Assembly: GCA_029783825.1 (NCBI GenBank)
Contig: JAREIK010001332.1
Location: 963,314-1,027,313, forward strand
Direction: 5' to 3'
From: Sapria himalayana
Taxonomy: Eukaryota; Streptophyta; Magnoliopsida; Malpighiales; Rafflesiaceae
Length of the DNA: 64,000 nt
Made by a program: the position numbers and the translations under genes. How positions within the stretch are numbered: the first letter of the stretch is position 1; each line of letters starts with the position of its first letter. The notes below the pieces were generated by a model. It searched no databases. It was not told the origin of the DNA and saw only the letters and a program-made list of their open reading frames with translations. Positions 13,910-26,805 of the stretch are shown one piece after another.

Positions 13910-14175
13910 TTAACAATATGTACATAAACATATTACTATATATAAATGTGTATTTATCTACATTAATATAAATAACTATATATAAACAGTGTACATAAAT
14001 AGTATACATAAACATAAGTGAATTTTATATAAGTATATTTAAACATTTCAATACATCAATATGCATGTGTGATATAATTCGAATTTCTTATATAGGTGTA
14101 TTTTACTATATCTTTGACTATAAAAATAGTATACATAAACATAACTATATATAAATATAAAAACATATATTTAAT

Positions 14176-14208
<33 letters not shown>

Positions 14209-14720
14209 ACTATTTATAAATATATTTAACAATATGTATATCAACATATTACTATAAATAAATATATTTATCTATATAAATATACATAACTATATATAAA
14301 CATGTTACATAAACAATGAACATAAACAATATACATAAATAGTATAAGGTATGCCGACTTGATATCTACATCAATATACATAATTATATATAAACAGTAT
14401 ACATAAATATAAGTGTATTTAATATGAGTGTATTTAAACATAACTATACATCAATATGCATGTGCGATATAATTTGATTTTTTTATATAGGTGTATTTTA
14501 TTAAATCTATAACTATAAAAATAGTATACATAAGCATGACTATATATAAATCTAACAACATATATTTAATATGCATATATAAATGGATATATAATTATAT
14601 ATAAATATATTTAACAATATGTATATCAACATATTACTATATATAAATGTATTTATCTACACCAATACCTATACATAGTCATATGTCTAAATATATATAA
14701 TTACATGAAAAAATATATAT
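13575..14720. repeat. AT-rich satellite-like array, segment 1
   Basis: Degenerate repeats built from ATAACTATATATAAA-type words, with larger duplicated blocks. The phrase GTATGCCGA followed by TACATCAATATACATAA recurs at about 13572 and 14347. Pure TA/TATG microsatellites interrupt it near 13858-13905 and 14190-14208. The minus ORFs at 13776-14015 and 14056-14247 (Tyr/Ile repeats) are translations of this repeat, not genes. Confidence 0.75.
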
Positions 14721-15640
14721 AACTACATCTACAACATGTATAACTACATGGTTCAGAGACTTAATATCAATTCATATCATTCATCTCATTCATATATGTT
14801 TTTTTGGATATTATATAAATCTTTATCATTTTTTCATATATTTTAGGAACTTAAATTTAATTCTTTCAATCTTAAATATTTTTTTATTATATTTTTATAT
14901 GGTTGTATAAATCATTATGATCTAATATGTTTAGGGCTTGTATTTTTGTTTCACTTAATATCATTTAACTAAAATTGATTTCTAATAAAATGTTCATTTG
15001 TTAAAATACATTTTGTAATTTTCAAAACAAATAACAATATGTTTGTGTAATAAATATTATAAAAAATTTTTAAAATATAAATGTGATGTAATCTCACATA
15101 TATTTTGAGAAGAAAAATATTTGAGCGCATAAATATTAACATGTTCCACAAATTCCTGAGAGCAAAAGCAAAAAGTGACATTATTACAAGTTACAACTAA
15201 TCTCCCATCTTTAACACTTTTCCTAAAAATTTGATCAGAGTAATACTTGCAATGATAAAGGTTCATTCAAAACTAAACACCATGGTGTTACATTTTCTTT
15301 CAATACTTTAATTTGTTAAAATAAAAAAAATCTATATAATATCTTATTCGACAACTCTTCTGTCTTCTTTTTCTAGTCTTGTTAAGCTATTTTCATTTTT
15401 GATTATATGTACATTTCTTATCTAATATCTCTATTTCAAACTATTATAATAGTTAAATCCATCAAATTAATCTAGGGTCGACATCTTACTTTTCTATAAG
15501 ATATTTGATTATAGAATATTTAGTATATACTATGACTTTGGTCCCCACTAAATATGATATTAATTTGTCAAAAGAAAAGATTGTTGATACAAGTTCTTTC
15601 TCTATAGTTGTGTAATTCAATTGGGCATTTTAGAGTGTGT
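14721..15640. other. AT-rich stretch, no gene recognised
   Basis: Non-repetitive AT-rich DNA between satellite segments. A 69-codon minus frame (15057-15266, MNLYHCKYYSDQ...) has a less biased composition than its neighbours, but I recognise no family in it. Confidence 0.4.
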
Positions 15641-16220
15641 TGTTATCATAGTATATGATAACTATTTATAAATATTTGTATAACTATATAAAACTTTTTA
15701 TAATTATATTTAACTATATTTGTAACTATGTAAACTATTTTTTTAACTATATTAATAACTATATTAAACTATTTTTTAAACCATATAATATTTTATAACT
15801 ATATGAGTAATTCTATATAACTATATTTTAACAAAATATATCATTTGTATAATAATATATAACTATATATAATTGTATTTTACTATACGTATAATTATAA
15901 AAATATTATATATAACTATATATTTAACTACATACATATTTATAACTATATGTGTATAATTATATATAAATATATGTATATCTATGTAATACTCTATAAA
16001 ATTAAATATAACAATATTTGTATCTATGTATACATATATGTATTCATATAATTAAATCTATATATTTATATCTATGTATGCATATATGTATTCATATAAT
16101 TAAATCTATATATTTATTTATAACTTTGTATATATTTATGTATAACTAATTATAACTACTTGTATGAATATATTTATATGTTTAACTATATATAACTCTA
16201 TTTTTAATTATATATACTAT
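15641..16220. repeat. AT-rich satellite-like array, segment 2
   Basis: The same ATAACTATAT-type words as the other segments. It continues, after the retrocopy insertion at 16238-17142, into the regular units starting at 17153. Confidence 0.7.
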
Positions 16221-16237
16221 AGGTATAAGAACATATA
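16221..16237. repeat. Target-site duplication, left copy (17 bp)
   Basis: AGGTATAAGAACATATA here matches AGGTACAAGAACATATA at 17143-17159 with one mismatch. The pair exactly brackets the ARF retrocopy, as expected of LINE-type target-primed insertion. Confidence 0.85.
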
Positions 16238-17142
16238 GAGGTTGACCTCCCTCTCTGGTGACCATCTCTTGAGGTCTATTGATTATTTTTTCTCTCTCAT
16301 CAGATCTCTTTACTGCCATACTACAAAGGGATTGAGATTTAGTGGAAGAAATAGGGTTTACATTCAAAAAGCTGTTCAGTAGGCTGTTTGCTAACAATGA
16401 GATAATGATTTTGATGCTAGGTCTTGATGCTGGCGGAAAGATAACCATTCTATATAAGTTGAAGCTTGGTGAAATTATCACCACAATTCCTACTATTGCC
16501 TTTAATGTAGAGACTGTTTAATAAAAAAACATCAATTTCACTATGTGGGATGTTGGGGGTCAATATAAGATTCGCCCTTTCCGGAGGAATTACTTCCAAA
16601 ATACCTAAGGTCTCATTTTTGTGGTGGACATCAATGATATAGATTGAGTAATTGAAGCCATATATGAGTTGCATAGGATGCCAAACGAGGAAAAGCTTCG
16701 AGATGCAGTTTTGCTAGTGTTTTCTAGTAAGCAAGATCTTCCCAGTGCGATGAATGCATCGGAAATTACTGACAAGCTAGGACTTCACTCTCTTCTCCAA
16801 CGTCATTGGGCACATTCAGAGCACATGTGCTACCTCTGATGAGGGTCTCTACGAGGGTCTTGATTAGCTTTCCAATTACATTGATAGCAAGTTATAAATA
16901 ATTTTAGCAGGATTAGGTTAACATTGTTGACATATCTGGATGTGGATCTATTCTTTGCCTATTTTGCTTGAGTTTTGTTCTGTTATGTGGATGATATCAT
17001 CTATTTTTAGGGGGGTTCAAATTGTATTTATATTTATATATTGCACGTCCGAAATACAAGATCGCATTTACTTTTTTTCTTATCTGTCATAAGCCGAACT
17101 TGTTTGTTTTCTGTTTTGTATCTTTTTGTCATTGGATCCCAA
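16238..17142 (+). mobile_element. Retroposed ARF mRNA insertion (UTR to UTR)
   Basis: A block of about 905 bp between the two 17-bp direct repeats. It holds about 110 bp of CT-rich 5' leader, the ARF reading, and about 245 bp of 3' sequence unlike the surrounding satellite. Absence of introns and the long target duplication point to retroposition. A poly-A tail is not visible beyond a few A residues. Confidence 0.8.
16351..16897 (+). pseudogene. Processed pseudogene of an ARF1-type GTPase
   Basis: A complete intronless ARF GTPase reading lies here with no gaps. It starts at [15 protein letters not shown] and contains the P-loop region GLDAGGKIT (family GLDAAGKTT), switch I '[11 protein letters not shown]', switch II WDVGGQ, SKQDL (family NKQD) and '[13 protein letters not shown]'. 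ARF proteins recruit vesicle coats on Golgi membranes. This copy is dead. The initiator codon has become ATA, two stops follow ETV, further stops lie in the NTQG and DRDR regions, one extra base shifts the frame after HW, and a TAG replaces a Trp near the end. Probable UTRs flank it (inserted block 16238-17142), with a 17-bp target duplication. Only a trivial A-tail remains. Confidence 0.92.
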
Positions 17143-17159
17143 AGGTACAAGAACATATA
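17143..17159. repeat. Target-site duplication, right copy (17 bp)
   Basis: AGGTACAAGAACATATA, paired with 16221-16237. The AACATATA part is also the recurring junction motif of the surrounding tandem units. Confidence 0.85.
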
Positions 17160-18720
17160 ACTATAAATAATTATCTTTGGCTATATGTATAACTATAAAA
17201 TATTATACAAAACTATATCTAAAAATATAATTAACAACATATATTTAATATGCATTTTTATATATTAGAATATAAAAATATGTCTTACCATATATATACC
17301 TATAGATAACTATATGTATACCTATATAAAAAAAATATATAAATATATATACCTACATGTATAAATATAAGTATAACTATATGTGTAACTATATGTATAA
17401 CCACTTGTAACTATATTTATAATTACATATATAATAACATATAATATTATATTTAACTATATATGTGTATAACTATGTATAAATATTTGTATAACTATAT
17501 AACAATCTAAAACATTAAATATAACTATATTTATAACTATGTATACATATATGTAAATCTATATATTTATAACTAATTGTATGAATATATTTATATATAA
17601 CTATATGTTTAAATATATAAAAATATTAATAGCTATATATACTATATGTATAATAACATATAACTATAAATAATTGTATCTTATTATATATATAACTATA
17701 AAAGCTTTATACATAACTATATTTAAATATATAATTTACATCTTATATTTAATATACATTTGTATATATTAGTATATTAAAATGTATTTATTATATCTAT
17801 ACCTATACATATCTATATGTATAAATATATAAAATTATATGAATAAATATATATACCTGCATGTATAAATATAGTTACACGTGGTTACGTGTAACTATAT
17901 TTATAATTACATGTATTATAACATAAAACATTATGTTTAAATGTATGTGTATAACTATATATAAATATTTGTAAAACTAAAAAAACTTTATATAATTAAT
18001 TATAACTATATTTTTAACTATTTATACATATATGTAAATCTATATATTTGTTTATAACATTGTATATATTTATGTATAACTAAATATAACTACTCGTATG
18101 AATATATATATATATAAAACTAAATGTTTAACGATATATAAATTTTTATACTATATATATTATATGTATAATAACATATAACTATAAATAATTTTATCTT
18201 ACTATATGTATAACTATTAAAACTTTATACATAACTATATTTAAATATATAATTAACAACATTTATTTAATATATATTTTTATATATCAGTATAAAAATG
18301 TATTTTAGTATATCCATTCTTATACATAACTATATGTATAAATATATAAAATTATATGAAAAAATATATATACATACATGTATAAATATAAGTTTAACTT
18401 ATGCATAACCAAATGTAACTATATTTATAATTATATGTATAAAAACATACTACATAATGTTTAACTATATGTGTATAATTATATATAAATATGTGTATAA
18501 CTATAAAAAACTCTATATAAATAAATGTAACTTTATTTTTATTTATGTATGCATTTATGTATACATATATGTAAATCTATATAATTGTTTATAACTTTGT
18601 ATACATTTATCTATATTTACTTATAACTACTTGTATGCATATATCTATATATAATTATATGTTTAACTATATGTAACTATTTATAACTACATTTACTATA
18701 TGTATCCTAACATATAATTA
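17153..18720. repeat. Tandem array of about 500-540 bp AT-rich units
   Basis: The motif AACATATAACTATAAATAATT recurs at about 17153, 17654 and 18173, with a variant near 18709, marking three consecutive direct units. Internal landmarks recur in the same order, for example 'TTTAATATGCATTTTTATATATTAG' variants and 'TACCTACATGTATAAATATAAG' variants. It is a small satellite-like array, and the ARF retrocopy sits at a unit junction. Confidence 0.75.
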
Positions 18721-18989
18721 TATATGGGATAATACTAATTTGTTGCACTAACTTGAAATAAAATGGCTAAAGATATAATATCAACAATAAGTAAACATAT
18801 AGCATGAGAGTGTCCGTTGATTAGGTTCATATATGGTATAATACAAATAAGAGTCGTACTCTTACCTAATCCCAGCCCTTGGGCCTCAGGCTCAAATATG
18901 AACTCATGTATAACAAAAGATATAAGATTTGATAGGTTTGCATCGAAAAAAGTTTATTATCCCATATATAATTCTTCGTTCTAACACCG

Positions 18990-19432
18990 CACTCTCTATG
19001 TGTCTCTCTCTCCTCTATAATTCTATGTCATTCTCTTCCTCTTTTTCTTTGAGTCACACACTCTCTCTTGTTATTTTCTTTCTCGCTCTTCTTTCTTGCT
19101 TGTTCTCTTTCTCTATCTCTCTCCACCCCTCTCTTTCTTTTTCTCTCTCTCTCCCTCTCCCTCTCTCCCCCTCCCCTCTCTCCCTTTCACCATTTCTCTC
19201 CCCCTCTCTCCCTTTCACCATTTCTTTCCCCCTCTCCCCCTCTCTCCCTTTCACCATTTCGCTCTCCCCTCTCTCCCTTTCACCATTTTCTGCTCTTCTC
19301 TCTCCCTCCCACTTTTTCTCCCCCCGTCTCCCCATTTCTCTGCCCCTCTCTCTCCCCACCTTATCACTCACTCACTCTCCCTCTCTCTCTCTCCCTCTCC
19401 CTCTCCCTCTCCCTCTCCCTCTCCTCCTTCAA
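18990..19432. repeat. CT-rich low-complexity tract with internal minisatellite
   Basis: A pyrimidine tract of CTCTCC/CCCTCT words. Within 19170-19290 a unit around CTCTCCCTTTCACCATTT recurs four times. The overlapping Ser/Leu/Pro ORFs on plus (18929-19605) and the Glu/Arg ORF on minus (19054-19371) are translations of this tract. The sequence between it and 19715 shows no features. Confidence 0.85.
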
Positions 19433-19715
19433 ACTTTAAATGTCTTTCTTTTTTGCTTTCTTTTCTTGAGCATTATCATATTTTGTACTCTTTATCTAGT
19501 ATTATTGTGATATCTATTAATCTTTATCGTACTAAAATTTACTTTATCTATTCATGCAAATTCTGCAAATGCATTACCTTGATATTCAAGATATTTAATT
19601 TTTAAATAATTATCAGTAAGTAATTTTATTTAATTATTTGTATATTTTGAAGTAATAAAATATTGTATTCAAAATAATGATTGGGCATTATTTTTTGTAA
19701 ATAAAACAGGGCAAA

Positions 19716-22700
19716 ATGAGTTCAGATCGTCCGTGGATGTACATAAAAGTTATTAATGGATTTTTGAATAAAAATTTTTTGACTAGGCTTGAAACATTCA
19801 TCAATTTTGCATGTAGTCAATCGAGATTAATTGATTGAAAAAAAATTAAGTGTCCATGTAATCATCGCAAGTGTCAGAATATCCCTTTTCGTGATGCAAA
19901 CACTATAAGATATCATTTGGCTAAATATGTCTTTGTGCCAAATTATTTTGTTTGGATTTATCATGAGGAAACTATAATGGTTCTGAATATTGACCAAAAT
20001 GAGAGTACTAAATCATTTTCTTGTGGTGACCAAAATGATCACGGAAGTTGCTGGTGCTGACTTCAATATGGATTACTAGGATGAACCACCTAATCCCGAA
20101 GCTTAGAAATTTTGTGAAATACTTAAAGATGCAAATAAAAAAGTTGTTGCCTGGTTGTAAAACACATTCGCATTTGTCACTTGTGGCTCGACTAAAGAGC
20201 ATTAAGTCAGTAATCATATGTTTGAGAAATTATTTGATCAGGTGAAAAAACTGATGACGGAGATTGTTCCGGATAATAATTTGATCACTAACAACTTTTA
20301 CAATACTAAAAAGTTACTACGAGGAATGGATATACCAACGGAAAAATTTGATTGATGTTTAAATGGATGTATGTTATATTGGGGCGGTGATATTAATTAA
20401 TTAGTTGTAAGTTTTATGATCATCCTCGATTTAAGAAGGCACCTCATGTTGTAGATAATGCAAAAAAAAATTGAAGGTTGTCTTTAAGAAGTTGTATTAT
20501 TTTCTATTAATTTCTTGATTACAGAGACTATATGCATCAAATGTTACAGCAAATGATATGAGGTGGCATTCTGAGCATGAGGTTGAAGAATGGGTAATGT
20601 GTCATCCATCAGATTCACTTACTTGGAAGTATTTTAATTATATACCTCAAGATTTTGTAGTAGAAAGTCAAAATGTGAGATTGAGTCTCTGCACTTATGG
20701 ATATCAGCCATTTGGGCAATATGGACAATAGTATTCAACATGGCCAGTGATAGTGACGCCTTATAACTTGCCTCCATGATTGTGTATGAAGGAGTAATAT
20801 ATGTTTTTGTCAATATTGGTCCAGGGCCAAAAAATCCGAAAGGCATGCTGAATGTTTTTTTTTCTTATTGTATAGTTAAATCATTTGTGGGATGTTGGCG
20901 TAAATACATATGATATCTCAAAGAAGTAAAATTTCATTATGCAGGCAGCCCTTATGTGGACGGTAAGTGACTTTCCTACATATTCAATATTGTCTAGATG
21001 GTGTACTACAGGACGATTCACATGCCCGTATTTCATGATAAATTTTGATGCATTTATCCTCAAATTTAGTGGTAAATAGTCATGGTTTGATAACCATTAT
21101 AATTTTATACCTATGAATTATCAATTTCAAAGAAATAGAACTGTATTTCGAAAAAATAAAACTGTGATGACAGTTGCACTAGCAGTTCGTTCAGGAAATG
21201 ATATTATGACAGAGACTTAGAGTTTGGGTTTGAAGAAGGTAACTAAAAAAGATGCTACTGAAAGTAATAGACCAATAGAAAAAATATTTGGCCGGAGGAA
21301 GCATAGTATATATTGGGACTTGCCCTATTGGAAGTCTAATTTAATTCATCATAACTTAGATATAATGCATATTGAAAAAAATGTGTTTGACAGTGTTTTC
21401 AACACTGTCTTTAATGTAGACGGAAAAACAAAGACACTTTAAAATCAAGACAAGAGCTGAATGATTACTGTCGACATCCTGAATTGAAACTGAATGAGGC
21501 AACATAAAAATTTCCTAAAGCTTGCTACACACTTGATAAGAAGGCAAGACATATATTGTGTGAATGAATTAAAAATTTGAAATTCTTTGATGGATATGTG
21601 TCAAATATGGGTAGATGCGTGGATATGAATAACCTTAAGTTATTTGGAATAAAAAATAATAATTTTCTTGTATTTATCAGAGATTAATACCAATTGCATT
21701 GTGTGAATTACTTCTCCTAAGTGTTTGGAAGGTCCTTACTGAACTTAGTTTGTTTTTTAAACAGCTAACTATAATCACAATCAAAATGGAAGACATGGTG
21801 AGGCTGGAGAATGACAATTCACTTATTATTTGTAAGCTTGAATGGATATTCCTACCGAGTTTTTTTGACTCAATGGAGTATTTGCTGGTCTATTTGGCAT
21901 ATAAAGTAAGGATTGTAGGGCCAGTGCAATATAGATGGATGTATCATTTTGAGAGGTAAATACATATAATTTGTTGTGTTTTATTATTTCGTACATAAAG
22001 TAATATTATAATTTAATAAAATTGAAACCTAACATTGTGGTTGTAGGTATCTTCATAAGTTGAAATTTAATGTTAGAAACAAAAAAAAATTGAATGTTCA
22101 CTTTATAATGCATATTTAGTAGAAAAAGCATCATCATTTTGTTCTTATTATTTTGAGGATTATGTCAATATAAAGAATAGAAATGTGTCACGGAATGATG
22201 AAGGTCATATGATGGTGGAAGATAATTTTGTGGACAAACTATCTATCTTCAAGCACCCTCAAAGAGTATTTGGAAGAGCAATGAAAAGATGTATGACAGA
22301 TAAAGAGTACAAAGTAACATAGAGCTACGTTTTACTTAATTATGAAGAGGTTGCACCATATATTAAGTATGTATACCCAAAATGGTTGCAGGTTTAATCA
22401 TAGTTTAATTTTATCTTTAATAGGAATTATTAAAAATTGATATACATTTTTTTCTATCTTTTTATATTGTGCAGTATTTATATTGAACAGTCAAAATATA
22501 GGCAACCAACAATTTCCAGCAATGATGTCGATTATATGCTAGAAACTAAATTTTTAATTAGTTAAAAAATTATGTGAGAATTATAAAGTATTAAATTTTT
22601 AAATTATTTAATATATTAGTATCTTTTATTTGTTAATATCATTTTTTTTAATTTATATCACATGCAATTGATCCTTCAAATGGAGATTCAAATATTTTCA

Positions 22701-23397
22701 TTCAGAATCTAAGTAAAGGCCCATTTATATATATATGACAACCTATCTTGGGTATTTTGTTAATAGATATAAATTTCACACAATCATACATTGTTCTTAT
22801 AAAACAACAATGCATAATGGTATATGCATTAAAGGCTCGGGTTATAGTGCAGATGAGATTGATTGTTATGGTCAACTCAAAGAAGTTATTGAGTTGGAGT
22901 ATCTTGGACTAGAAAATAACAAGATTGTATTATTTAAGTGCGAGTGGTTCGATTCTACACAAAATGTGGGCACAAAGATTCATTCGGATTATATGCTAGT
23001 AGATGTTAACCATAAACGCAGATATAATCGATATGAGCCATTTATTATGACAATTCAAGCCGCTCAAGTAGATTATTATACATATCCAAGTTTATCTCAA
23101 TGATAAGAGAGATTTGTAGGCGATTTACAAATTAAAGCTCTATCAAAATTTGAAGTACCAACATCACAACAAGGAAGTGCAGACTTAGATATTGCACAGA
23201 CATTCCAGGAAGATGACATAAATAATATTGAGCTTGTGAATGTAGATGAAGATCCAAAAAATTTATGTGACTCAAATGGTAGAATAGTAGAAATTGAAGA
23301 TGATCAATTTCTATTTGAAGATGAGTTCAAACTTCTATCAGAATCAGACGAAATATCAGAATATCCATTGGAGGATGATAGTGATGCCGATAATTAA
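19716..23397 (+). pseudogene. CACTA-3 TNP2-type transposase, broken
   Basis: ATG at 19716 opens MSSDRPWMYIKVINGFLN, the typical TNP2 start. It is followed by 'KIKCPCNHRKCQN' and 'YHLAKYVFVPNYFVWIYHEE' (transposase-associated domain). Downstream, in shifting frames, are an 'NGCMLYW'-like block near 20360, the catalytic-region text near 20800-21200, 'IYWDLPYWKSNLIHHNLDIMHIEKNVFD' split over 21300-21400, 'HPELKLNE', and the DUF4216-like C-terminus. The largest open C-terminal piece is 22735-23103, followed by an acidic tail ending in DDSDADN at 23397. Many stops and frameshifts make it inactive. An AAAACAG acceptor-like site just upstream suggests a 5' intron. Confidence 0.8.
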
Positions 23398-23537
23398 ATT
23401 GTTATAATTTTATTATAATTTTAAACTATCAAAGACTTTTTATATTTTATTGAAATCTATCGGTGTGTTTCATTCAAAAATGCATGCTTGTTCATCATAT
23501 CTCTATTATTTGTTCTATGTTTTATTTTGTATAGTAG

Positions 23538-24132
23538 ATGACACCTAAAGGAAGTGGCCATGGTAGAGGTGAACGTGGACACAGAAATGAACCAAAATCA
23601 TCTAGTATGTTACATCATATTACAGAATCAATACCATCTCATAGCCACCATATCCAAACTTCAACATCACAATCACCATCTTCATTTCTATCACCATCAC
23701 CATCATTGAGACCTCTACTATCACCTTTATCAGATGTAAGCCCACCACCCATTGTGCTTCCTGCACATACTTTTGATCAATATCTATCTTTTATACCACA
23801 TTTCACACTGATTGTTATGCAAATTTTGATGTTATTATTGTGCCTTCCTCTACAGTCAGTACAAAGTTGGAAATTGAGATTGTGGATGGGAGGTAAAAGA
23901 AATATATAAAAATGACTTGAAAAAAAAATATTGATGTTATTGTTGGTGGTTTTTTTAATATTGTTATGATTTGATTATTTTCAATGTTATTTATTTATTT
24001 ATACAGTTTTATTTCATCTTATAAGTGTTCGACTATAATTACAAAGTCTTTCAAGAAAATAGTTGATTCTAAAGCATTCTCCTGGAAGAAAGTTTCTGAA
24101 TCGACAAAAGAGTCATATTTTAATGACTTTTA
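23538..24132 (+). pseudogene. CACTA-3 TNPA-like gene, 5' part only
   Basis: A 123-codon frame starts MTPKGSGHGRGERGHRNEP and runs into a Ser/Pro/His-rich stretch, the usual N-terminus of the second CACTA gene. After a putative intron, 24040-24130 reads 'TKSFKKIVDSKAFSWKKVS', matching the family's 'I...I...F.....SWK.VP' region, and then stops. The conserved remainder is missing. Harbinger sequence begins at 24268, so the gene appears truncated by that junction. It lies 140 bp downstream of the TNP2 relic on the same strand. Confidence 0.65.
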
Positions 24133-24267
24133 AGTAAAAATAACAAAAAAAAAGCCTTGAAAAATAATTATCTAATTACTTAACTATTATGTTGGTTATT
24201 ATTCAAGTAGTAAATAATTATGTTCTTGTTGTTAATATAAATTTTTTTGTCATTTTTCTATATATAG

Positions 24268-25010
24268 AATGAAATTATTTAAAACATAAATACATGGTGT
24301 GGTCAAAATTAATAGGAAAGTCTGGTCATGGCTATAATCTAGTAACTAATACAATTGACTGGACTTCAGAAGAGTTGGAAGAGTATATCAAGGTATAGCT
24401 AATTTATTTAGTTCTTATTTTGAAAAAATAAATTTATTACTATTGACTATTTATAATGATTTGATTAACATAAAATTTTGGATACAAAATAATTTTGATA
24501 TACTAGGCTACAATATGTGGATGAGATGAGATTACTCTTTGATGACATTAGAGCTACCGGGCAAGAATCATGGGGCCCATCTAGATAGGGGTTGCCTAAA
24601 ATGGTGCTAACAAACATTCATTAAATACTCAACTAATTGTAGAGAATTTTTATATACATAAGGGTATATAGCCTGAATCTTTACCAAGCCCTTCATCATC
24701 AAAAGAAATATCTTTACCAAAAAGAAAGAACTAGGGGAAAAATAAAGAATGAGATCTAAATGAAAAATTGTTAGTTGTTCTAAATACATTTGAGCAATCA
24801 GATGGACCTAGCATAAAAGAATATAATAAGAAGTTGAATGAGATTACAACATTAACTATGGATGACCCATTGTACATTGTAGCTTCTAGTATTTTATGGG
24901 AAAGCAAAGCATACAGAGAATAGTAGATGATATTTTAACAAAGGAGAGAGGTAGTCAGAATTGCTTAGGTTTGGATAAATGCAAAAAATTGGGATTACTT
25001 TAGTTTTTTT
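24268..25010 (+). pseudogene. Harbinger Myb/SANT-like accessory protein, fragment
   Basis: PIF/Harbinger elements encode a Myb/SANT-like DNA-binding partner of the transposase. Here the reading '...WSKLIGKSGHGYNLVTNTIDW' and 'SEELEEYIK' near 24290-24400, an intron-like gap, then 'FDDIRATGQESWGPS' near 24540 and 'MDDPLYIVASSILWESKAYRE' near 24860 follow the family layout. The N-terminal helix region present in copy 2 is absent, and several stops occur. Confidence 0.65.
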
Positions 25011-25198
25011 AGGTACTTTAGTTCAAGAAAAAGTAAATTTATGTGTTATTTTATGAGTTATTTTTATACTTTGTCTGCACATTTGTTTGTATCAACATTT
25101 CTTTTCATGACAATATTTTATAGTTCATTTTGCTTGTAATTATTTTTACTTTTATTTTTTTAAATTGATACATTTGCAAATATTAAATATTGTCAGAA

Positions 25199-26497
25199 GA
25201 TGTTAACTGAAAAACAAAGAAATATATTGAAAATCACAGCATTGATTCTAATCAAGAAGATTATTAGAAAAAAGAGACTTGGAAGAAGACCAGATATCAA
25301 CTCGGCACTGAAAGGTTTTTGCATATGTGTAAGAAATTTTAAATGGAAATCCAACACATTATCAATAAATTTTAAGAATGAATAGGCAAGCATTTTTGCA
25401 TATTTGTGAGAAACATGGTTGGAAGACAGTCGTTACATCAAAGTTGAAGAAAAAATAGTGTTCATTATGACATTAAATCATAACATGAGAAATCATGTTA
25501 CCAAAAGAAGATTCAACTTTCAACTCAAACTATGCATCATTACTTTCATGAAGTACTAGAGATAATACTTCTCTTTGGAAGAGAGATGATTGTGCCTGCC
25601 CTGGTTACAAATGTTATAGAAAAGCATCCCCATCAATAATTAAGAGAAGTGTTTGGGGTAAACAAAAATACAAGTTTATTATTATTGGTTCTTATTGTTG
25701 TTATAAATATTATTATATTGATATTTGTTCTAATTAATAGGGTGCTACTGGTGCACTTGATGGGACACTTGTTAATGATGTGATACCATCTAACAAATAA
25801 GTCCATTGTAAAGGAAGAGGTAGAGGAGAATATTATCAAAATTGTTCTAGAAATATGTGACTTCAATATGATTTTTATATTTGTTTGGGCTAAATGGGAA
25901 TCCGTAGCACATGATTCAAGAGTATTATCAAAGACTATGCGTAATCCAAAAAATAATTTTCCAATACCTTCACCAGGTTAGTATAATTCTCTTCTCAGCT
26001 ATTATTAATAAATTCATGATTAATTTAAATTTTTTATGTGGATAAATATTATTTTTGTGATGTTGCATATCCACATACTTGAGGGTTTATGGTGTCTTAT
26101 TGTAATGCACGATATTGGTTGCTTGATTTTCGCAATAGTGTCCATCCTTGTAAAAAAGATGAGACATTTAACTATGTACATGCTAAATTGAGGAATATCA
26201 TTGAGCGATCTTTTAGTGTTTTGAAAACTCATTTTTCAATCTTAAAGAGTATGACACATTATCCTTATCAAGTACAAAAAAACATTGTTATTATTTGTGT
26301 AGCTATACATAACTATATCCAAAAATAATGCATTACTGATGCTTTCTTAGAGCATGGTGAAAATGAGAATGGTAAAAATTTGGAAATACCTCAAAATAAT
26401 TATCAAGGTCTATTACAAGTAGGAGAAAGAGCTGCACAAGTTGATCAAATTTGTATGATTAATTTAAGAGAAGAAATAATAAATTAACTGGTTGCTA
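25199..26497 (+). pseudogene. Harbinger DDE transposase (DDE_Tnp_4), decayed
   Basis: Reading in three frames gives the PIF/Harbinger nuclease order. It starts near MLTEKQRNILK, followed by an HTH-like stretch 'HYFHEVLEIIL' near 25540. Then come GATGALDGTL near 25742 (first catalytic Asp), YYFCDVAYPHT near 26050 (second Asp) and LRNIIERSFSVLK near 26195 (catalytic Glu). The C-terminal 'VQKNIVIICVAIHNYIQK' follows. The three acidic residues are all present, but stops and frameshifts interrupt the gene (for example after IPSNK). A probable intron lies near 25660-25740, ending in AATAG. Confidence 0.75.
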
Positions 26498-26805
26498 ATT
26501 AATTTTTATTTATTTTATAAACATATTAATGTCTTTTTTTGGATTTTATGATTTAATTATGAATATGTTTTTAGTGATTTTCTTTTAAATAAAAATTAAT
26601 AATTATAGTGAAAAATAAAAAATTATTAGAAATTCTATTATTTGGAGTAATATGTATCACAATGATAATAAGGGTAAAAATATAAAATATACTATTTTTA
26701 GTATTCAGTATTTATAATTATCAAACAATATATTTATCTTCAGCATTCAATTATTAGTAATTTATCAAATAAATTTCAATATAAATTCAATACTTATAAA
26801 ATTCA

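Noticed and set aside
13776..14247. Tyr/Ile-rich minus ORFs that look membrane-like
   Set aside because: They are translations of TATAAC-type satellite repeats.
15057..15266. Minus ORF MNLYHCKYYSDQ... of 69 codons
   Set aside because: The composition is plausible for coding, but I recognise no motif and there is no supporting context.
18929..19605. Overlapping ORFs of 193, 169 and 123 codons on plus and 105 on minus
   Set aside because: They translate a CT-rich tract into Ser/Leu/Pro or Arg/Glu/Gly runs, with no domain and frames open on both strands.
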